Made by a program: the position numbers and the translations under genes. A model generated the notes under the pieces. The model was not told the DNA's origin. It was given only the letters and a program-made list of their open reading frames with translations, and did not search any database. 64,000 bases of DNA from Rheinheimera faecalis (GTDB taxonomy: Bacteria > Pseudomonadota > Gammaproteobacteria > Enterobacterales > Alteromonadaceae): positions 84,573-148,572 of the forward strand of contig NZ_JAJOYT010000011.1 in assembly GCF_021290965.1 (NCBI RefSeq). The letters run 5' to 3'. Shown here in pieces: positions 1 through 7,531 of this stretch. The stretch's first letter is position 1, and the number at the start of each line of letters is the position of its first letter.

Positions 1-42
1 AACAAACAAATCAGCGCTAAAGCTGAAGCAGAGTTTCAGTGA
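1..42 (+). CDS. possible 3' end of a gene cut by the window edge
   Basis: Frame 1 is open from the first base for 13 codons and ends in TGA, giving a hydrophilic Lys/Ala/Glu-rich tail (NKQISAKAEAEFQ). This is compatible with the C-terminus of a plus-strand gene that starts to the left of the window. It is too short to identify and could be chance. The following 150 bases up to the end of yajQ show nothing I recognise. Confidence 0.25.
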   Translation, partial: NKQISAKAEAEFQ

Positions 43-197
43 CAACAAATGCTCGAAATTTTTCTGTCAAAAGCGGTAAAAGCTGGCTTGGATCATATCG
101 GACAGCATGCAGGGGTTTTGAGCTTTTGGGAGGAGCAACCGTTCTGCGGTTCGGTGTCTCCTCCTGTTTAAGCTGCTGGGAGCAATGGAGAACGGAC

Positions 198-680
198 TTA
201 GTCTCTGAAGTTCTTAAATTGGAACGGCTGCCCCAGATTACTGGTTCTGACCAACTGCATCACCTCTTGCAGATCGTCACGTTTTTTACCGGTAACACGC
301 AGCTCTTCGCCCTGAATAGCCACTTGTACTTTAATACCACTGTCTTTCACCAGCTTAACGACCTTTTTGGCCATCTCTTTGTCAATGCCTTGCTTGACGG
401 TGACGTGACGCGTGATGAATTTACCGTGACGATCTTCTTTTTCAATTTTGAAACTACTGACATCCAGCTGAAGTTTGCTTGCTTTAGTGGCAAAAATATC
501 GAACAGCTGCATAACTTGCTGATCAGCCTCTGCAGTCAATTCAATGTGCTCTTTATTCAGCTCAATTTTGGCATCAACACCACGAAAATCGAAACGGGTT
601 TCAAGCTCGCGTTTCGCGTTCTCAACCGCATTTCTGGCCTGGTTCATATCAATTTCTGAAACAATATCAAATGAAGGCAT
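198..680 (-). CDS. yajQ: YajQ family nucleotide-binding protein
   Basis: A 160-residue protein with the full YajQ/UPF0234 pattern: N-terminal MPSFDIVSE, a central ETRFDFRG segment, and the C-terminal [19 protein letters not shown] that closes nearly all family members. YajQ-type proteins are cytosolic, have two ferredoxin-like domains and bind nucleotides; a Xanthomonas homologue is reported to bind cyclic di-GMP and act with a transcription factor. The length equals the family norm and the first ATG gives the conserved N-terminus. It is transcribed alone, divergently from btuB. The function in this organism is inferred only from family membership. Confidence 0.95.
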   Translation of the reverse strand: MPSFDIVSEIDMNQARNAVENAKRELETRFDFRGVDAKIELNKEHIELTAEADQQVMQLFDIFATKASKLQLDVSSFKIEKEDRHGKFITRHVTVKQGIDKEMAKKVVKLVKDSGIKVQVAIQGEELRVTGKKRDDLQEVMQLVRTSNLGQPFQFKNFRD

Positions 681-837
681 AGCGTTCTCTTTTTTCCATT
701 GAAATTTATTGGGTCATTATAAGCGAAAGAATCCAAGGAGCGAACCTCATCGAGCCGTTTTCTGCCCTTATCCATGATAGGAGACGTCTGGATTTCTATT
801 GACTTTACGACTGCGACCGCTACACTGACGCCGCGTT

Positions 838-1040
838 TTTCAGGTGCCCATAGAATGTGATCGACATTTGAGGGTGAAACGGGAATCTGGTGAAAACCCA
901 GAGCTGCCCCCGCAACGGTAAAACAACAGAGAGCTTTGCTCTGGCTTTAATCAAACCACTGTCTTGCTTGGATGGGAAGGGATTAAAGTAGCTATGGAAA
1001 ATAGCCTGCTGTCAGCCCGGAGACCGGCCTGAAAAGTTCA
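838..1040 (+). promoter_or_regulatory. cobalamin riboswitch upstream of btuB
   Basis: The leader contains the hallmarks of a B12 aptamer in order: a TTTCAGGTGCC start, a GGGAATCTGGTGAAAACCCAGAGCT core with GCCCCCGCAACGGTAA, and a B12 box AGCCCGGAGACCGGCCT at about 1014-1030. The aptamer ends about 40 bases before the btuB start codon, so control could be at translation initiation or by attenuation. High adenosylcobalamin would be expected to shut off btuB. A second copy of this riboswitch class leads the minus-strand B12 operon. Confidence 0.93.
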
Positions 1041-1080
1041 TTCACTATTCAGGACGCGGTGGGCGTCTTTGGGAGACATC

Positions 1081-2898
1081 ATGTTTAAAAAATCTTTGCT
1101 GGCGACAGTAGTCGTTGGCCTGCCTGCTTTTGTATTTACAGCCCAAGCTGATGACAGCTCAGACGACCCATTGGAACATATCAGTGTGTACGCCACTCGT
1201 CAGCCTCAGCCTGTACATCAGATTTTATCTTCAGTGACTGTGTTAGATCGTGAGCAAATCGAACAGGCTCAGGTGTCTGACGTGCCCGCTTTGTTGCGTC
1301 AGGTCGCTGGTGTGCAAATCAGCCGCTCAGGTGGTAAAGGCCAGACCAATACCGTCTTTTTACGCGGTGGTTCAGCCGGTCACACCTTAGTGCTGATTGA
1401 TGGTGTTCGTACAGGTTCTGCCACTTTAGGTTATGCCTCTTTAGCAGAATTATCTCTGCAACAAATAGAACAAATTGAAGTGATTAAAGGGCCAAAAGCC
1501 GCTTTATACGGCTCTGACGCTTTAGCTGGTGTGATTGCGATTACGACCCGCAAAGCAGATAACACTTCAGTGCAGTTAAAAACCGGCCGTTACCAAAGTC
1601 ATGAAGCCGATATCGCCACCAGTCAGCAGTATGGTGATTTGAAGGTTCGCACAAATTTAGGTTGGTCCGATTCTGAAGGTTTTGATGTCCGCCCAGGCAC
1701 ACAAGCGGACAAAGATGGTTTTGATCAGCGTTACGGTAAATTAGGTGCAGAATACAACACAGCTTATGGTGTATGGTCTGCCGATCATAACGTGCTCAGA
1801 AGTCGTGGTCAGTACGATTTTGACCCGGCATGGGGCCCAGGTGCTGATCAGGTTGAAACCAAAACCAGTCAAAGCCGTTTAGGCTGGGCATTGGATGGCG
1901 AAAAAGCCAGTCAGAAACTGAGTATCTCTCATAACCAGACTGAAGACTTAAACTGGGGCGAAGACAGCCCTGCCACTTTGTTTGAAACAGAGCGGCATGA
2001 ACTGGATTATCAATACAGCCGCCAACTGACTCAGAGTTTAACTGCGTTAACGGGCGTGAACTGGTATCAGGAAGATGTGTCAGACAGCGATTTGGGTTAT
2101 GACGTAGATTCCCGCATCAATAAAGCCATTTTTGCTGGTGTCAGTTATCAGTCCGGTGCCTGGTTAGCGGATGTAACTGGCCGTCATGATAAACAAAGCC
2201 AATATGGTCATTCCAACACCTATGAACTGGGTTTAGGTTATCAGTTAACCAATGAGCTTTTGGTTCGTGCCAGTCGCAGCAGTGCTTTTAAAGCGCCAAG
2301 CTTTAACGACTTGTATTACCCTTTTAGCGGCAATGCCGATTTAGCACCTGAAACTGCAACTTCAGATGAGCTGGGTTTACGTTACCGTGCCGGTGACTTG
2401 CAGATTGAAAGTTCCATTTATCAGCAGAACGTCAATAACCTGATCCAGTGGGCTCCGGCTGCTGATGGCAACTGGGTTCCACAAAACGTCGGCGAAGCTA
2501 AAATCAAAGGTGCTGAGCTGAGTGTTAGTCATAACTGGCAACAGCTGCACCAGCAAGTCGCTTACAGCTACACTGATGCTAAAGATGAAGCCACAGATGC
2601 GCCTCTGATTAAACGTTCCAAGCACACAGTGCATTGGCAAGGCGCTTATCAGTGGCAGGATTGGCGTGTATTTGTCACCTCTGATTATCAGAGTGATTTC
2701 CAGACAGGTGATTTTGCCACACCGCAACTGGGTGGCTACACCTTATGGGGAGCTGGCGTCAGTTATGAGTTAAGCAACGAGCTGCAAATCTCAGCTAAAG
2801 CGGACAATCTGACCAACAAGGATTATCTGTACTTGCCAGGTTATGCCACAGCAGGTGCGGAATGGTCACTGCGTTTACACTGGACACCTGATTTTTAG
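1081..2898 (+). CDS. btuB: TonB-dependent vitamin B12 outer-membrane receptor BtuB
   Basis: A 605-residue outer-membrane receptor. It has a signal peptide (MFKKSLLATVVVGLPAFVFTAQA), a TonB-box-like EHISVYATR, a plug domain (VLLRQVAGVQ-like segment, LRGGSAGHTLVLIDGVR, GPKAALYGSDALAGVI) and a beta barrel ending in an aromatic strand (LRLHWTPDF). The size matches BtuB (about 600 residues). I chose ATG 1081 because GGGAGA stands five bases upstream; the TTG at 1069 would put four residues ahead of the signal peptide. The B12 riboswitch directly upstream supports the substrate assignment, and BtuF/BtuC/BtuD are encoded 10 kb away. Confidence 0.94.
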   Translation: MFKKSLLATVVVGLPAFVFTAQADDSSDDPLEHISVYATRQPQPVHQILSSVTVLDREQIEQAQVSDVPALLRQVAGVQISRSGGKGQTNTVFLRGGSAGHTLVLIDGVRTGSATLGYASLAELSLQQIEQIEVIKGPKAALYGSDALAGVIAITTRKADNTSVQLKTGRYQSHEADIATSQQYGDLKVRTNLGWSDSEGFDVRPGTQADKDGFDQRYGKLGAEYNTAYGVWSADHNVLRSRGQYDFDPAWGPGADQVETKTSQSRLGWALDGEKASQKLSISHNQTEDLNWGEDSPATLFETERHELDYQYSRQLTQSLTALTGVNWYQEDVSDSDLGYDVDSRINKAIFAGVSYQSGAWLADVTGRHDKQSQYGHSNTYELGLGYQLTNELLVRASRSSAFKAPSFNDLYYPFSGNADLAPETATSDELGLRYRAGDLQIESSIYQQNVNNLIQWAPAADGNWVPQNVGEAKIKGAELSVSHNWQQLHQQVAYSYTDAKDEATDAPLIKRSKHTVHWQGAYQWQDWRVFVTSDYQSDFQTGDFATPQLGGYTLWGAGVSYELSNELQISAKADNLTNKDYLYLPGYATAGAEWSLRLHWTPDF

Positions 2899-2914
2899 TA
2901 CCAAGCTTTAATCC

Positions 2915-2948
2915 AAAGGGTAAAGTCTTGGCTTTACCCTTTTTTTTA
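2915..2948 (+). terminator. rho-independent terminator after btuB
   Basis: An 11-bp perfect stem (AAAGGGTAAAG / CTTTACCCTTT) with a six-base loop is followed by a run of T. It lies 17 bases after the btuB stop codon and before the convergent msrA gene. Confidence 0.9.
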
Positions 2949-2955
2949 TCTCTGA

Positions 2956-3489
2956 TTAAGCCTTCAATAAACTCACAAAAGTCTGGCGGAATTTAGCCAA
3001 CTTGGGTGTGATCAAAAACTGGCAATAAGGCTGGTTGGTGTTCTGCAAATAATAACCCTGATGATAATCCTCTGCCGGATAAAAGGTACTGGCTGCAGTC
3101 ACTTCTGTCACTATAGGCGCGTCAAATAAAGGCCCGGCCGCTTGAATCGAAGCGAGTGCCTGTTCACGTTGTTGTTCTGAGTGGTAAAACACAGCAGAAC
3201 GATACTGGGTGCCTATATCGTTGCCTTGCCTGTTAAGCTGAGTGGGGTCATGCAAAAAAAATAACACCTGCAACAGCTGCTCAAAACTAACTTGCGCTGG
3301 ATCGAACTCCACCTGAACCACTTCAGCATGGCCACTGGTGCCAGTACAAACCTGGCGATAATCCGGGTTCAGTGTCTGGCCACCCATATAACCACTGACC
3401 GCTTTTTTAACGCCTTGCAGCTGATTTAAAGCTGATTCAATACACCAAAAACAGCCTGCACCAAAGGTCGCTATTTCAGTTTGACTCAT
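2956..3489 (-). CDS. msrA: peptide methionine-S-sulfoxide reductase MsrA
   Basis: A 177-residue cytosolic repair enzyme that reduces the S-epimer of methionine sulfoxide using thioredoxin. The catalytic motif GAGCFWCIE places the nucleophile at Cys13. Other MsrA signatures are GYMGG, SGHAEVVQVEFDP, the HDPTQLNRQGNDIGTQYRS segment and AEDYHQGYY. The start is set at the internal ATG because GGAG lies nine bases upstream of it; the ATG five codons earlier lacks a ribosome-binding site. It is a stand-alone gene convergent with btuB. Confidence 0.95.
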   Translation of the reverse strand: MSQTEIATFGAGCFWCIESALNQLQGVKKAVSGYMGGQTLNPDYRQVCTGTSGHAEVVQVEFDPAQVSFEQLLQVLFFLHDPTQLNRQGNDIGTQYRSAVFYHSEQQREQALASIQAAGPLFDAPIVTEVTAASTFYPAEDYHQGYYLQNTNQPYCQFLITPKLAKFRQTFVSLLKA

Positions 3490-3564
3490 CAGGTTATTCT
3501 CCATCGTTGATCTTAAGCCTATGATACAGCGTAATTGATCTATCAGTTCAAAAGAAAAGCAGCG

Positions 3565-4566
3565 ATGAAAAAAATAGCAGTACTGGGAGCTGGGCTCTGT
3601 GGCGCAACCGCAGCCGCGGCTTTAACTCAACAAGGTTATCAGGTGACCGTCTTTGACAAAGGCCGTGTTGCTGGTGGTCGCATGAGCAGTAAAAGGACAG
3701 AGCAGGGTTATCTGGATATGGGTGCTCAGTATTTTACGGCCCGAAGTGATGCATTTAAGCGACAGGTAAAGTTGTGGCTGGATGCAGGTAAGGTTGAGTT
3801 ATGGCCTTGCAAAACTGCACTGTTATCTAATGACGAAGGTTTTATATCACTTAAAGCATCAGAAGATACACAAGCTCGTTTTATTGGGGTTCCTTCGATG
3901 CAAAGTCCGGTGACAGCTTTACTGGATGGCATACCGCAAGTGAACAGTTGCCGTATTCAAAAGCTTGATTATCAGCAGCAAAGCTGGACTTTGTTTAATG
4001 ACGAAGGGGTCAGTTACACAGGCTTTGATGCGATTATATTGACGTTGCCTCCTGTTCAGGCACAGCAATTAGTAGCTCACAGCGCGCTGCCAGAACTTTT
4101 TGGCAGCGCAGATGATGTGCTGGAACCTTGCTGGGCTGTGGCAATGCACACTGATGCTATGCCTGCCCAAGACGCGATTTTTTGTCAGCATCCAAAGTTA
4201 AGATTTATCAGCCACCAGCAGCACAAAGCAGGCCGAAGCTCCTGTTATATCCTGCATTTTAATGCCGTCTTCAGCGGTTTGTATTTGGATGAGTCAGCAC
4301 AGTTTTGGTTTGCAGAGGCCATCGCAATTTTGCGACAGGAACTGCATATACAACAGGAGATCAGGCCCCTGGTGGCTCACCGCTGGCTGTATGCCAGCCA
4401 GAATGATCAGTCCGCGGCGCCAGGTTTAATTGCGCTGCCTAACCTGAAGCTCTGGGCCGGCGGTGACTGGAGTTTCGGAGGTCGGGTTGAAAACGCCTAT
4501 CTGGCCGGATTAAATCTGGCGAATGCCTTGATTGAACAGGATAAATCGCAGCAGGAGACTCCATGA
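3565..4566 (+). CDS. FAD/NAD(P)-binding oxidoreductase, amine-oxidase/renalase-like
   Basis: A 333-residue flavoprotein beginning with a Rossmann dinucleotide fold (KKIAVLGAGLCGATAAAAL, then the acidic VFDKG end of strand 2) and the GGRMSSKR motif typical of amine-oxidase-type FAD proteins. The C-terminal LWAGGDWSFGGRVENAYLAG is the usual second FAD-contact region. Similar proteins are annotated as NAD/FAD-dependent oxidoreductase, deoxyribodipyrimidine-photolyase neighbour or renalase-like; the substrate is unknown. Start ATG 3565 is chosen because the fold begins immediately. It overlaps the next gene by four bases (ATGA), so the two are translationally coupled. Confidence 0.8.
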   Translation: MKKIAVLGAGLCGATAAAALTQQGYQVTVFDKGRVAGGRMSSKRTEQGYLDMGAQYFTARSDAFKRQVKLWLDAGKVELWPCKTALLSNDEGFISLKASEDTQARFIGVPSMQSPVTALLDGIPQVNSCRIQKLDYQQQSWTLFNDEGVSYTGFDAIILTLPPVQAQQLVAHSALPELFGSADDVLEPCWAVAMHTDAMPAQDAIFCQHPKLRFISHQQHKAGRSSCYILHFNAVFSGLYLDESAQFWFAEAIAILRQELHIQQEIRPLVAHRWLYASQNDQSAAPGLIALPNLKLWAGGDWSFGGRVENAYLAGLNLANALIEQDKSQQETP

Positions 4567-5303
4567 GCACAGTGCTTATTATTGGTGCCAGTAGCTCGAT
4601 TGGTGCGGCCTTGGCAAAACATTATCTGCAGCAAGACCAGACTGTGATTTGGTTATCCCGCACAACTGCCGATTTTACTGATCCAAAGCTTCTGATGATC
4701 ACTGCGCCTGAGTTGGCTGAACCCACAGACTGGACCATGCATCAGAGTTTTTTCAGCTCTGTTATCGAAGTACTAAAGCAGCAGCAGGTGGGGCTGGTTT
4801 TTAACTGCATCGGCTGGTTGCATCAGGATGGCGAACCTAAACTTTCGCCGGAAAAAAGTTTAAATCAAAGCTCTGGCGCATTGCTGCGTAAAACTCTGTT
4901 GTTGAATCTGGAAGCTCCCGTCTTTTACCTGCAAGGCCTCTGGTCTTATCTAACCAAAACCCCTGGCATTCGCTATCTGCAACTGAGTGCCAAAGTGGGG
5001 AGCATCAGCGATAATCAGTTAGGCGGCTGGTATAGCTACCGCAGCGCCAAAGCGGCTTTGAATCAATGGATTAAAACGGCCAGCATCGAACTCAAGCGCA
5101 GCAACAAAACGGCAGCCCTGGTGACGCTGCATCCGGGCACTACAGATTCCGCTTTGTCAGCACCTTTTCAGCGCAATTTGCCAGCGGGGCAACTGCAAAG
5201 TCCGGCTCAGACCGCAGAGCATCTGGCAGAGGTTGCACAACGGCTTCAGGCGGAGCAAAGTGGTTTGCTGCTGAATTGGGATGGCCGGGTTCTTAGCTTT
5301 TAA
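4563..5303 (+). CDS. short-chain dehydrogenase/reductase (C-factor-like)
   Basis: A 246-residue SDR. The N-terminal glycine motif is GASSSIGAALA, a cytosolic NAD(P)-binding site; NCIGW stands in for the usual NNAG motif; the active site is S...YSYRSAKAALNQW (Tyr-x-x-x-Lys written YRSAK), and HPGTTDSALSAPF follows as in the CsgA/C-factor subgroup. The gene overlaps the FAD oxidoreductase, suggesting that the two enzymes act in one small redox pathway; the substrate cannot be read from the sequence. Confidence 0.85.
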   Translation: MSTVLIIGASSSIGAALAKHYLQQDQTVIWLSRTTADFTDPKLLMITAPELAEPTDWTMHQSFFSSVIEVLKQQQVGLVFNCIGWLHQDGEPKLSPEKSLNQSSGALLRKTLLLNLEAPVFYLQGLWSYLTKTPGIRYLQLSAKVGSISDNQLGGWYSYRSAKAALNQWIKTASIELKRSNKTAALVTLHPGTTDSALSAPFQRNLPAGQLQSPAQTAEHLAEVAQRLQAEQSGLLLNWDGRVLSF

Positions 5304-5378
5304 CTCTTGCTGTTGGCATAAGGCAGAGATAAGCTCAGGCATACAGCTTTTCATAAAATGCTTTAACAAGGAATAAAA

Positions 5379-5756
5379 ATGGGACTTTTTAGCGGTTTAT
5401 TAGGTAACGCCGGGCAAATTGATTTGGCCGATGTTGAAGCAGAATTCAGTCAGATTTTATTGCCTGACGAAAAGCTGCAACAAGCCTACAAAGTCATTCG
5501 TGACCTGATCGTCTTTACCGACAGACGTTTAATACTGGTGGATAAACAAGGCTTAACAGGTTCTAAAAAGGAGTTTATGTCGGTGCCTTACCGCTCCATA
5601 GTACGTTTTAGTGCAGAAACCAAAGGACACTTTGATCTGGAATCTGATTTGCATATCTGGCTAAGTAGCACAGATACTCCAATCACTAAAACCTTTAATA
5701 AAGACGGCTCTATTTTAGATGTACAAAAAGCATTGGCTTTGTACTGCTGCCGTTAA
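5379..5756 (+). CDS. bacterial PH-domain protein
   Basis: A 125-residue protein that fits the bacterial pleckstrin-homology family represented by Bacillus YvbH: EKLQQAYKVIRDLIVFTDRRLILVDKQGLTGSKKEFMSVPYRSIVRFSAETKGHFDLESDLHIW in sequence order, of which TDRRLILVD and YRSI are the most typical pieces. It has no signal peptide. Its function is unknown; members of this family are common single-gene neighbours. A GGAATAA sequence ahead of the ATG can serve as the ribosome-binding site. Confidence 0.8.
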   Translation: MGLFSGLLGNAGQIDLADVEAEFSQILLPDEKLQQAYKVIRDLIVFTDRRLILVDKQGLTGSKKEFMSVPYRSIVRFSAETKGHFDLESDLHIWLSSTDTPITKTFNKDGSILDVQKALALYCCR

Positions 5757-6076
5757 CCCTCCAGGCCAGCAGGTTAAGCTTCTGTCTGGTCTGTTTTCCT
5801 CTTGTTGACTCTACTTTTAATACCTCCGTATAAGACGCATACCCAAAGAGACAATAGTCGCTCTGTCAACTTTGTTTAATACTCGGTTGGTAATGTAAAC
5901 GACGCGGGCAAAGAAGTGCGCCCTGCCGGATAAAAGCTTATTGATCAGTTTTATTAGCCAAAGCCTGAACCTAATGGACAGAACCTACTCTGACCTAGTT
6001 CTACCCATACCGGTCCTTGTGCGTCTTATAGCTAGCACTGTGGTCTGATCGGTTGCTGAAATCAAAGGAGACCATG
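5757..6076. other. intergenic region holding an inverted-repeat-bounded segment
   Basis: No convincing reading frame is present. The only structure I see is the pair of 11-base inverted repeats reported separately at 5829-6030. The osmC promoter should lie near its right end, but no strong -35/-10 pair stands out. Confidence 0.5.
5829..6030. repeat. 202-bp segment with 11-bp perfect terminal inverted repeats
   Basis: TATAAGACGCA at the left end and TGCGTCTTATA at the right end are exact inverted copies enclosing about 180 noncoding bases. The size and arrangement resemble a miniature inverted-repeat element, but no target-site duplication is obvious and I see no second copy in the window. 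A regulatory or chance pairing is possible. Confidence 0.35.
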
Positions 6077-6505
6077 ATGAAAATTAAACGTAGTGCCTCA
6101 GTACGCTGGACCGGAGGCTTAAAAGAAGGCCGTGGTGAAATATCTACTCAAACCGGCGCTTTATCGGCTTACCCTTACGGCTTTGCCAGTCGCTTTGAAG
6201 GCACACCAGGCAGTAATCCTGAAGAGCTGATAGGGGCGGCTCATGCTTCTTGTTTTACTATGGCTTTTACCCTGATTTTATCCAAAGCTGGTTTTACACC
6301 GGCTCAGCTGGATACTCAGGCCGTAGTTGCATTGGAGCAACAAGGGGATGCTTTTGTGATCCCTTCGATTGCCTTAACTCTGAAAGCTGCGATTCCCGGT
6401 ATTGATGAAGCCACTTTTAACGAACTGGCAACCCTTGCCAAACTGAATTGCCCTGTATCTAAAGTATTAAATGCGGAAATTACGCTGGATGCTGAGCTGG
6501 TCTGA
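6077..6505 (+). CDS. osmC: OsmC-family organic hydroperoxide reductase
   Basis: A 142-residue cytosolic thiol peroxidase. It opens with KIKRSASVRWTGGLKEGRGEISTQTG, like E. coli OsmC, and keeps both reactive cysteines in their normal contexts, HASCFTMAF and LAKLNCPVSKVL. GSNPEELIGAAHASCF is the family's most conserved block. Two ATGs are adjacent (6074, 6077); the second has the better spacing, with AGGAG six bases upstream. In other bacteria it detoxifies peroxides during osmotic or oxidative stress. It stands alone, ended by a strong terminator. Confidence 0.93.
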   Translation: MKIKRSASVRWTGGLKEGRGEISTQTGALSAYPYGFASRFEGTPGSNPEELIGAAHASCFTMAFTLILSKAGFTPAQLDTQAVVALEQQGDAFVIPSIALTLKAAIPGIDEATFNELATLAKLNCPVSKVLNAEITLDAELV

Positions 6506-6565
6506 GTGATGCTTTGATTGCTGATATTACCCTTTTAAATCAATCGCCATCTGGCATTGATGCTG

Positions 6566-6594
6566 AACCCCGGGGATTTCCCCGGGGTTTTTTT
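6566..6594 (+). terminator. terminator between osmC and the convergent SDR gene
   Basis: A GC-rich stem AACCCCGGGG / CCCCGGGGTT with a short ATTT loop is followed by seven T. It lies 60 bases after osmC and just before the end of the minus-strand dehydrogenase gene. Confidence 0.92.
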
Positions 6595-6611
6595 ATGCGT
6601 TTTCCACGGAA

Positions 6612-7391
6612 TTATTCAGTGTAACGTTTCGCTGGATGTTGCAGAGATAAGTGGGGAGCCAAAGCATAACGGGCTTGTAAAAACGCCTGCCAGTCGGCCA
6701 CATCAGGTAAAGACGGAATAGTCACCAGCTCACCTTGATCCAAACCGGCCAGTGATGCGTCCACCATATCACCAGCTTCCATTATCATGCCGGGGTCCAG
6801 ATGATTAATATCAAAACCTGCCCGTTCAAATATTTCGGTGCGGGTGAGTCCCGGCAACACGGCCTGAATTTTTACACCAACCGGAGCCAGCTCGGAGTGA
6901 AGTCCCTGGGTTAATGCCAAAACAAAGGCTTTAGTGGCGCTGTATACGGCGTTAAATTTCTCCGGCAATAAAGCCACGACAGAGGCGATGTTGACGATAG
7001 TGCCTTGCCCACGGGCCGAAAATACCTTGGCGGCGGCTAAGGTCAGTTGATGTAAGCCCAGTACATTCAGTTGAATCATGGTTTCCAGCTCGCTTTCGTT
7101 CGATTGCAATACTGCGCCTTCAGGGCCAATACCAGCGCAGTTGATCAGCATCGACAGCTTAGTGTCTTTATAGATGCGGGCTACAGTCACACGCCAGCCT
7201 TCGGCTGAACTTAAATCGGCAGGCAGGCATTCTACCTTGACCTGATAGGTGGAACTGAGTTTGTCCGCTAAGGCTGCTAAGCGTTCTGCGTTTCGCGCCA
7301 CCAGAATTAAGTCGTACCCACGTTTAGCTAAGCGGTCGGCATAGGTTGCGCCTATCCCGGAGGAGGCGCCTGTTACAAGAGCTGTTGTCAT
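6612..7391 (-). CDS. short-chain dehydrogenase/reductase
   Basis: A 259-residue classical SDR. The cofactor motif is TGASSGIGATYADRLAKRGYDLILVARN, where the Arg after strand 2 suggests NADPH preference; INCAGIG is the NNAG equivalent; the catalytic Ser lies in VNIASVVAL and the Tyr/Lys pair in YSATKAF. It is cytosolic, and its closest general family is the YqjQ/DltE-type SDRs. No neighbour gives a substrate: it is convergent with osmC and downstream of the broken kinase gene on the same strand, with about 140 bases between. Confidence 0.85.
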   Translation of the reverse strand: MTTALVTGASSGIGATYADRLAKRGYDLILVARNAERLAALADKLSSTYQVKVECLPADLSSAEGWRVTVARIYKDTKLSMLINCAGIGPEGAVLQSNESELETMIQLNVLGLHQLTLAAAKVFSARGQGTIVNIASVVALLPEKFNAVYSATKAFVLALTQGLHSELAPVGVKIQAVLPGLTRTEIFERAGFDINHLDPGMIMEAGDMVDASLAGLDQGELVTIPSLPDVADWQAFLQARYALAPHLSLQHPAKRYTE

Positions 7392-7531
7392 TTGGGGTGT
7401 TCTGTTTTAGTCAATAAAGCTTGTCTGAAGACAAGGCGGTCATTGCATAAGATAGGAGTATTCAAGGGCCAAGGCATTAGTCCATCGGGGTGATTTGGCT
7501 CATACTTAGGTATGGCCTCACTGCTCAGACT

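Noticed and set aside
39..659. Long open frame antisense to yajQ
   Set aside because: It is the mirror of a highly conserved gene, has no ribosome-binding site and shows no known domain.
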